Positions 56,887 to 64,000 of a stretch of DNA of 64,000 nt are shown piece after piece. The position numbers and the translations under genes are program-made. Location of the stretch: positions 1,745,501 to 1,809,500 of the forward strand of contig JAFFSR010000008.1 of assembly GCA_017163975.1 (NCBI GenBank), given 5' to 3'. Under the pieces are notes generated by a model, which saw nothing but the letters and a program-made list of their open reading frames with translations, was not told where the DNA came from and made no database searches. This DNA is from Anastatus disparis. Taxonomy: Eukaryota > Arthropoda > Insecta > Hymenoptera > Eupelmidae. Numbering within the stretch: the stretch's first letter is position 1; every line of letters starts with the position of its first letter.

Positions 56887-57222
56887 CTAGGAGAGTGTCA
56901 CATCTCCGGATCACGGATTTTGCTCAAACTTCGGGATGAGTTTTCAGATGATAAAATATAGAAAAAGCTGAAGTTATAGTCACGAACACTCAATATTTCT
57001 TTAATTACAGGTAATTAAAGAAAATCACTAAAAAAGTTACTAGATTTTTAAACGCATATTGTTCTTTAGCATAAATAGCTAGAAGCTTAAAACTTCTTCT
57101 AAACGGAAGCTTAGCTTAAATCCTTTCGAAACAGAAGTTATATCAAATCAAAATATTATTTTTTTCCCAAAGTTATAACATAATGAAGACTAAACCAAAT
57201 TTCTGCTTTTATTAATCATTGA
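56887..57222 (+). mobile_element. Single arm of the TTA-flanked palindromic MITE family
   Basis: CTAGGAGAGTGTCACATCTC follows TTA at 56884-56886 and stays close to the copy at 6435 for about 330 bases. The second arm is absent: the sequence changes near 57222 (GACGCGAGTAAAAATC). Confidence 0.65.
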
Positions 57223-57723
57223 CGCGAGTAAAAATCTTTTGTATAACGACGGGCACGCGATAAATTGAAAATTGGTAAAACAACGGGATTTAACGACTTA
57301 GGCATAGTACTAGTATAAAGACGAACAGTTTGAGAAGAAAAACAGGGATTTGAATTGGACAGGGATGAAGCGATATGGCCGACTCTTGATAAAATGTTTT
57401 GAAAACATTAAAAGTTTATAAAATGAAATGCATAGAAACGGATGCGTTTCTACAAGTTCATATATGTGCGTACGTGGCAAAGTACGGTGCGAGTGAATAC
57501 GTGTATATATGCGTGCAAACGTAAAGACTAGCTAGCAAAAAGACAACACGACGGTACGTACACGATTATTACGTATACGCTCAAAAAAAAAAAAAAAAAT
57601 TAATTAATTATGAAAAAGAAAACGCCATGCAACACACGTTACAAATAGACAGACAATAATGAAATTTATTATGTGTATAATTATATGCATAATATGAATA
57701 TTAGTGTGCATACAATTGAATAC

Positions 57724-57767
<44 letters not shown>

Positions 57768-57833
57768 ATAGACTAAAGAACAAAAAGTTGTACGGACAGT
57801 GCAACGACAGTACGCGAGTCGAGACAAATGTAT

Positions 57834-57890
<57 letters not shown>

Positions 57891-59290
57891 ATATATACAA
57901 ATCAATGAGAATTATATTCAAACGCGTTCGATTGAATATATATATACGTATATAGATTAAACAAAAAATTATAAAGATAGTACAACGGCAGTATGTGATT
58001 GAGACGAATATGTATACATATACGAACAAATTAAAAAATTAACTAATCATGTTTAACAAATAAAACTAAATTGTGAATTAATTGATACTGCTTGTGTTCA
58101 GCATGTAAAATTGTTTTTTTTAAAATTAAGATAGTAGCTTAAAGAATAATGAATTGACTAGTAAATCATTTTAAATTTTAATCTATTTGTGTTTTAATTC
58201 AGTAAATCTAAATTTTGAAGTAAAATTAAGAGAGATGTAGTTTGTGTTCGGTATGTCACTCTGAAATTATAATAATTAGATATATCTCGAGTTCAAATCA
58301 ATTTGAATATTGAAAGTTCGTTTGTTTTCTAGATAACCTATATGTAACCAGCAATAAATTCAACCTTGTTATAAAGACAGTAGAATAGAGAGGAAGTGAG
58401 GGACAGTAATTGTTTTCGATTCATTGCTTAGATCAGAAATTCTGTTTTGAAGAAAGAAAAAGGAAACCGATTGTATATGCCCTATTGTACGACAGATGGC
58501 CACATTATGGAAGATGGAGAGATAGATGTGACTGAGAGCGAAGACAGAGCCAAAGAGACAAAGGGGCATTGCAACATAACAGAAAGTAATTAGAAGACAG
58601 AAAATAAAGACAGAGAAAGAAGACAGAGAATGAAGACGGATACAATAGAGACAGGAAAAAAGAAGGCAGAAAAAAAAGAAGTCAGAAAGAATAAAGACAG
58701 AAAAAATGAAAACAGAAAAAAAGGCAGAAGAGAAAAACAGTTTAAGAGATAGAAAAAAGCATAAGAAAGCTATAGAAAAGTGTAATAAGCAAGCTAACGA
58801 TATAGAAGAGAAAAAAAATACGAGTTTCAGACAGCAAACTGAACCACATCAAAAGGACTCGGTTCTGTAGGATAAACGATGAAAGAAGTTAAAGTAAAAG
58901 AAGTTAAAAGCGACTTCATAATGTAGGACATGAGTCAATAGACAACCGAATCACAGTATTTATCAAATAAAAGCAAGCGATTGTAGCATAGTTTAAAAAT
59001 TCAATAATGGATAAATTAAGATTCATATATGAAAAGGAATAACGATTTATGTAAATGAAATGCAAACGGCAGAAAAATTAACAGGTGAAGCCAGAACAAG
59101 TAATGTAAAGGAAAGTAAAACGAACGATGAGATAGGAGGGAGAAAATCAACCAATAACTCAACTAACAATTTCAATATAGATATTTCCGAATCAGGAAAA
59201 TCCCAATGACTAATCTAGATCATGACAGTAAACAAACGAATTAATCAGAAATATTGCGGTTAATTCGATCAGTAGCAGACAAAAGATTTA
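57223..59290. other. No gene recognised; microsatellites and an AG-rich tract
   Basis: (TA)n(TG)n at 57721-57769, a pure TA run at 57838-57887, and at about 58590-58740 a purine-rich array of GACAGAAAA / AGAAGACAGAG-like units. Open frames here follow the repeats and are not credible. Confidence 0.6.
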
Positions 59291-59295
59291 ATAGA

Positions 59296-61883
59296 ACGAT
59301 TTGTGTATGTGTATCTGTTCATACGTATGTGTGTATGTGTATGTTGGTATGTGTATGTGTGATTGTGTATGTGAGTATGTGTCTGTGTGTATGTGTTTAT
59401 GTGTATGTGTATGTGTGTATGTGTATGTGTGTATGTGTATGTCTATGTGTGTATGTATATGTGTGTATGTCTATGTCTGTATGTGTATGTGTATGTGTGT
59501 ATGTGAATGTTTGTACGTGTATGTGTGTATGTGTATGAATATATGTTTTGGTGTATATGTTTATGGGTGTATGTGTATGTGAGTATGTGTATGTAAGCAT
59601 GTGTATCTGTGTGTTTGTGTATGTAAGCATGTGTATGTGTGTATGTGTACATGTGTATGTGTAAATGTCTATGTGTGTATGTGTATGTGTCAATGTGATT
59701 CTGTGTATGTGCATGCGTGTATGTGTATGTAAGTATGTTTATGTGTGCATGTGTATGTGTAAATGTCTATGTGTGTATGTGTATGTGTCTATGTGTTTGT
59801 GTGTATGTGCATGCGTGTATGTGTATGTAAGTATGTTTATGTGTGCATGTGTATGCGTGTATGTGTATGTGTGTATGTGTGTGTGTCTATTTGTTTGTGT
59901 GCATGTGTAGATGTTTATGTGTTTATTTGTATGTGTATGTGTATATGTGAATCTGTGTATGTGCGTGTTATTTTGTGTATGTGTGTATCTGCATGCGTGT
60001 GTGTGTATGAGTGTGTATGTGTATATCTGAATGTGTGCATCAGTATGTGTGTATGTGTTTGTGTGTATGTGTGTATTTGTTCATGTGTATGTGTATGTGT
60101 GTATGTATATGTGTTGATTTCTATGTGTGTACGTGTTTATGTGTGGGCGTGTATGTGCATGCGTGTATGTGTATGTGTGTATGCGTGTGTCTGTATGTGT
60201 ATGTGTGTATGTGTATGATTTTTATGTGTATGTCGGTATGTGTAGGTTAGTATGTGTCTATGTGTATGTGTATGTGTCTATGTATATGCGTGTATGTGTA
60301 TGTGTATTTGTGTATGTGAGTATGTGTCTGTGTGTATGTGTTTATGTGTATGTGTATGTATGTATGTGTCCGTGTGTATGTCTGTGGGTGTATGTGTATA
60401 TGTGTATGTAAATGTGTGTATTTATATATGTGTATGTGTATGTGTGTTAGTGTATGTGTGTATGTTCATGTGTAAACGTGTTTGCGTGTAAGGGCAGGCG
60501 TGTATGTGTATGTGTGTATGTGTATGTGTGCACGTGTATGTGTGTATGTATATGTGTGTTTGTGTATAAGTGAATGTCTATGTGTGTATGGGTATGTGTG
60601 TATGTGTAAATGTCTATGTGTGTATGTGTATGTGTCAATGTGTTCGTGTGTATGTGCATGCGTGTATGTGTATGTTAGTATGTTTATGTGTGCATGGGTA
60701 TGTGTAAATGTCTATGTGTGTATGTGTATGTGTCTATGTGTTTGTGTGTATGTGCATGCGTGTATATGTATGTAAGCATGTTTATGTGTGCATGTGTATG
60801 CGTGTATGTTTATGTGTGTATGTGTATGTGTCTATTTGTTTGTGTGAGTGTGTAGATGTTTATGTGTTCATTTGTATGTGTATGTGTGTATGTGTATATG
60901 TGAATCTGTGTATGTGCGTACCTGTTTCTGTTTGTGTGTATCTGCATGCGTGTGTGTGTATGGGTGTGTATGTGTATATTTTAATGTTTGCATCGGTATG
61001 TGTGAATGTGTTTGTGTTTATGTGTGTATTTGTTCATGTGTATGTGTATGTGCATATGTGTATGTGTATGTGTGTATGTATATGTGTTTATTTCCATGTG
61101 TGTACGTGTTTATGTATGTGCATGCGTGTATGTGTATGTGTGTATGCATGTGTCTGTATGTGTATGTGTGATTTTTATGTGTATGTCGGTATGTGTAGGT
61201 TAGAATGTGTTTATGTGTATGTGTATGTGTCTATGTATATGCGTGTATGTGTATGTGTATTTGGGTATGTGAGTATGTGTCTGTGTGTATGTGTTTATGT
61301 GTATGTGTGTATGTATATGTGTTTATTTCCATGTGTGTACGTGTTTATGTGTGGGCGTGTATGTGCATGCGTGTATGTGTATGTGTGTATGCGTGTGTCT
61401 GTATGTGTATGTGTGTATGTGTATGACTTTTATGTGTATGTAGGTATGTGTAGGTTAGTATGTGTTTATGTGTATGTGTATGTGTCTATGTATATGCGTG
61501 TATGTGTATGTGTTTATGTGTATGTGTATATGTGTTTGTGTGTATGTCTATGTGTGTATGTGTATATGTGTATGTAAATGTGTGTATTCATGCGTGTGTA
61601 TGTTTATGTGTAAACGTGTTTGCGTGTATGTGCAGGCGTGTATGTGTATGTGTGTATGTTTATGTTTGCACGTATATGTGTGTATGTATATGTGTGTTTG
61701 TGTATGTATGAATGTCTATGTGTGTATGTGTATGTGTGTATGTGTATGTGTGTATGTGTATGTGTGTATGTGTATATGTGTGGATGTGTATTTGTGTATG
61801 TTATGTGTGTATGTCAGTGTATGTGTATGTGTGATTGTGTATATGTAAATGTGTATGTGTATGTTTGAATGTTTATTTGTATA
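59296..61883. repeat. TATGTG hexamer satellite, 2.6 kb, with higher-order structure
   Basis: Degenerate TGTATG/TATGTG repeat. Larger blocks are duplicated: a signature ending GTCGGTATGTGTAGGTTAG at about 60250 recurs at about 61203 (about 953 bases later), and a variant ends at about 61459. Another signature, GTATGTAAGTATGTTTATG, occurs near 59724 and 59823. All six frames stay open for long distances because the unit is 6 bp and stop-poor; these Cys/Val/Tyr/Met and Thr/His/Ile frames are not genes. Confidence 0.92.
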
Positions 61884-62678
61884 TGTTGTGACGTTCTCCT
61901 AGTTTATTGCTAGTATGACGTACTCTGATAGACTCTATTTAGTCTATCCTTCGCTTTATCTCAAGCTTGTATTTGTAGAGCCGTTAACCAGACAAGTCGT
62001 TATGCTGTCTGGTGCGGGCTTGAATATGTCAGTGTGTAAGTGTGTGTGCTGTTCAGTTGATTAGTAAAGGATTAATTATGTTATGGGTAATGCCCGTTAT
62101 TACTGAAAACCAAGTGCCTCAGTACGCGGGGCTTTACCCTTTAGGATGGGATAAGGTAAGGTGTGTGTTGCTTGCCGCAACTCTTTATTTAATTAAGTTA
62201 AGCAATCGTACAATTTGAATCTAATAAGCGCACGAACATAGAAGAATCATGTAAGTGATTCTTTTGTGCTTGGCGTCGGAAGTAAAAGCTAGTTAAGTTG
62301 AGCTGAGGCGAGGCAGAAGAGAGTCTTTCTCTCTGCTAGCCTTCTTTTATAGGCGCTGGACTCCAGTCCCCTCTTCTCTAGTATCTTGGCACCGCCGGCG
62401 TTTGCGTGCGTGGTCCTGCTTTTCTTTCGCGCGCTGAGCCAACATGAGGCTAAAGCGCGCTTTCGATGTGTGATGCATGTACGCGAGTCACTTTGAATGT
62501 GTGTGCGCTTCAGGAGCGTACATACTTCGGGCGCTTATGCTTTTCACATTTTTATTTTATTTAAATTATATTAATTTATATTCATTTTTATTCTTAGATC
62601 TAATCTTTATCGCGTGTAATTATGTTACGTTTATTTAATTTAGTAGTTAATAGTCTATAATGCAACTGTGCGCTAACA
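61884..62678 (-). repeat. 3' LTR of a minus-strand LTR retrotransposon
   Basis: 795 bp. In minus sense it runs TGTTAGCGCACAGTTGC ... GAACGTCACAACA. Directly outside its start is a purine tract, TTTAGGGGGGCAA (plus 62691-62679), the expected polypurine tract. TATAAAAG lies at about 62353-62346 and AATAAA at 62189-62184, in the right order for U3-R-U5. The outer side abuts the TATGTG satellite. The rest of the element runs toward and past the right edge of the window. Confidence 0.8.
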
Positions 62679-63000
62679 TTGCCCCCCTAAATAATTTAAT
62701 TTTTTCTGAATTTAGATGTTAAAGTAAGAAAGAAATCCTAAAGAAAAAATTACATCTATTTATTAGAACAGAGCGAGAGGCATTCATGTTAGTAATAGGT
62801 TACTGGAGAGCAAAAATAAAAATAATAAGTAATTGTTTATTCAATATTTATTTTCAATGAATTGGATTAGAATAAACAAAATAAAATGAGAAAAAAAAAT
62901 TATTAATCTTCATCCTTCTTTTGGCGCTTCCTTCCCTTTTTAATAAGTTTTCTCATTTCTGTTAATTTTATTTAATGTTACTAAGTTAGTGGTTTTAATT

Positions 63001-63552
63001 TTATAATTCTTTTTTACCTTTTCTTTTCCTTCTACCCATGTACTGCTCAAACTCCTCGCCCTCTTCGGAGTCCATATCATCGCGGCAGGTGGCTATGCCG
63101 ATATTTTTTTTTTCCTCCTCCTCTTTCAGCTCCTCGAGCCGCCAACCTCTATAAAATATTTTAATGGGTATACCAGTTCGCTTGCCCACGAACGTATACA
63201 TTTATTTTTCTTCCTCGTCTGGGAGATTTGTTACCTTTTTTGCCTTTGATTTCTTTTTGCGCGGCGCCCAGTTTTCCGCCTTTAGAGGAGTGGTAGTCCT
63301 GTTGATCATGGGCCTTTGGGTGTAATAATACCACCCCTCGATTTCTTCTTCAAAGGCTCCAGGGATCCATTTGCTCCCAGACGGAGCCAAGACATTCCCA
63401 TATTCTAGTGATCCATGGTCATTGTCTTTCCACTCGCAGCTTATCACCTCGTCCTTCAACATGTCTTCATCTACGCTAGTGGTGACGTGGCGCATGTTGA
63501 AGTGCTTTATGGTTTGCGTCTCACTGTGTAGTTGACGTGTTGCCATTTTCAC
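63001..63552 (-). CDS. Unknown 3' frame of the LTR retrotransposon, split by one stop
   Basis: Two parts in one frame: 63552-63202 starts MKMATRQLHSETQTIKHFN and contains SGSKWIPGAFEEEIEGWYYY and a basic APRKKKSKAKK followed by PDEEEK. TAA at 63204-63202 is followed at once by ATG and a second part to 63001: MYTFVGKRTGIPIKIFYRGW, a Glu/Lys helix, MDSEEGEEFEQYMGRRKRKG. It lies between the internal domain (outside the window) and the polypurine tract, where env or accessory genes sit in such elements. No transmembrane segment is seen, so an envelope is unlikely. The stop-start junction could be reinitiation, readthrough or a plain nonsense change. Function unknown. Confidence 0.5.
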
Positions 63553-64000
63553 TATTTTGAGCTTTGATTGTGCCCCTTTGCTGGCTTGACGAAGACTGTC
63601 GTTGCTCGTTCCATTGGGTTTTGAACATGCGTACTTTGTGGGTTCGGGTTTAAGGAATGTTGTTTACTTTTGTGTGTATTATATCTTTACTTTTCTTGAA
63701 TTTTTAAATCTAATATTTTACTATATAAATTACTTTTAAATTTGAATTTACTTATTTTCTTTTATTTATTTCGATCTCCAGTTTTTTCCCATTTGTTACT
63801 TTAAATTAATTATTTTTTATTTCTTTCTTACTTTAACAACTTTATTTGTGATTTACTTATACTACTATGCTACTCATTTAAAAATTTAACTTCTAACGTT
63901 AATTAATATTATGTTAAATCAATCATGATTTCTCTATTGTATTAAACTGTCTTTTTTTTTTTTTTTTTTATTTATTTTATTTAATATATTTAACAAAAAA
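63553..64000. other. Internal part of the LTR element, no frame recognised
   Basis: AT-rich toward the right edge, ending in a T-run and A/T sequence. No protein-like frame on either strand. Confidence 0.4.

Noticed and set aside
59254..61868. Many long open frames on both strands (Cys/Val/Tyr/Met-rich or Thr/His/Ile-rich)
   Set aside because: They are translations of a 6-bp repeat without stop codons; no start context, composition change or motif supports a gene.

Overview
This is an AT-rich (roughly 70% A+T by eye) eukaryotic window from an arthropod, most likely an insect and plausibly a hymenopteran. That assignment is an inference from the transposon mix: Ty3/Gypsy, a CR1/Jockey-like LINE, Helitron, Penelope-like, a TRIM, DDE transposons and many palindromic MITEs. 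There is no operon structure, and I see no gene that looks like an intact host gene. Almost everything recognisable is a transposable element, usually decayed, often with one element inserted in another.

Layout. 1-4.5 kb: decayed Ty3/Gypsy element (protease region, RNase H tail, probable 3' LTR). 4.7-20 kb: a chain of inverted-repeat elements almost end to end. It includes a 5.1-kb inverted repeat carrying two head-to-head copies of an unnamed arthropod transposon-type gene, and a 2.1-kb near-perfect palindrome. 20-29.2 kb: minisatellites, then a CR1/Jockey-like LINE lying between two TC-rich tracts. The LINE is broken by a 669-bp palindromic MITE and by a complete TRIM with 206-bp LTRs, PBS, PPT and a 4-bp target duplication. 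29.3-51.3 kb: one minus-strand Helitron broken by a MITE and by two 7-8 kb DDE transposons with 0.6-0.7 kb terminal inverted repeats; both encode the same kind of DDE-plus-SWIM transposase. 52.4-54.6 kb: four short Cys/His-rich minus-strand reading frames, at least three of them diverged copies of one module that I cannot name. 55.2-57.2 kb: Penelope GIY-YIG endonuclease fragment and two MITEs. 59.3-61.9 kb: TATGTG hexamer satellite. 61.9-64 kb: LTR and 3' end of a minus-strand LTR retrotransposon that continues past the window.

Points most worth checking: (1) a row of six stem-loops at 40.39-40.80 kb, each with a 12-nt apical loop near GGGGATTGCTCG but with different, mostly paired stems, inside a probable solo LTR; (2) both DDE-SWIM transposase copies have a stop at the same codon and a -1 frame change at the same A-run, and they differ by a clean GT-AG intron; (3) the TRIM LTRs contain a tRNA-like pol III promoter; (4) the Cys-rich module cluster; (5) a second hairpin set with a conserved GAGCGAAGCGAGGGTGA loop. 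The layered insertions give a relative chronology: Helitron first, then the DDE transposons, then elements inside those.
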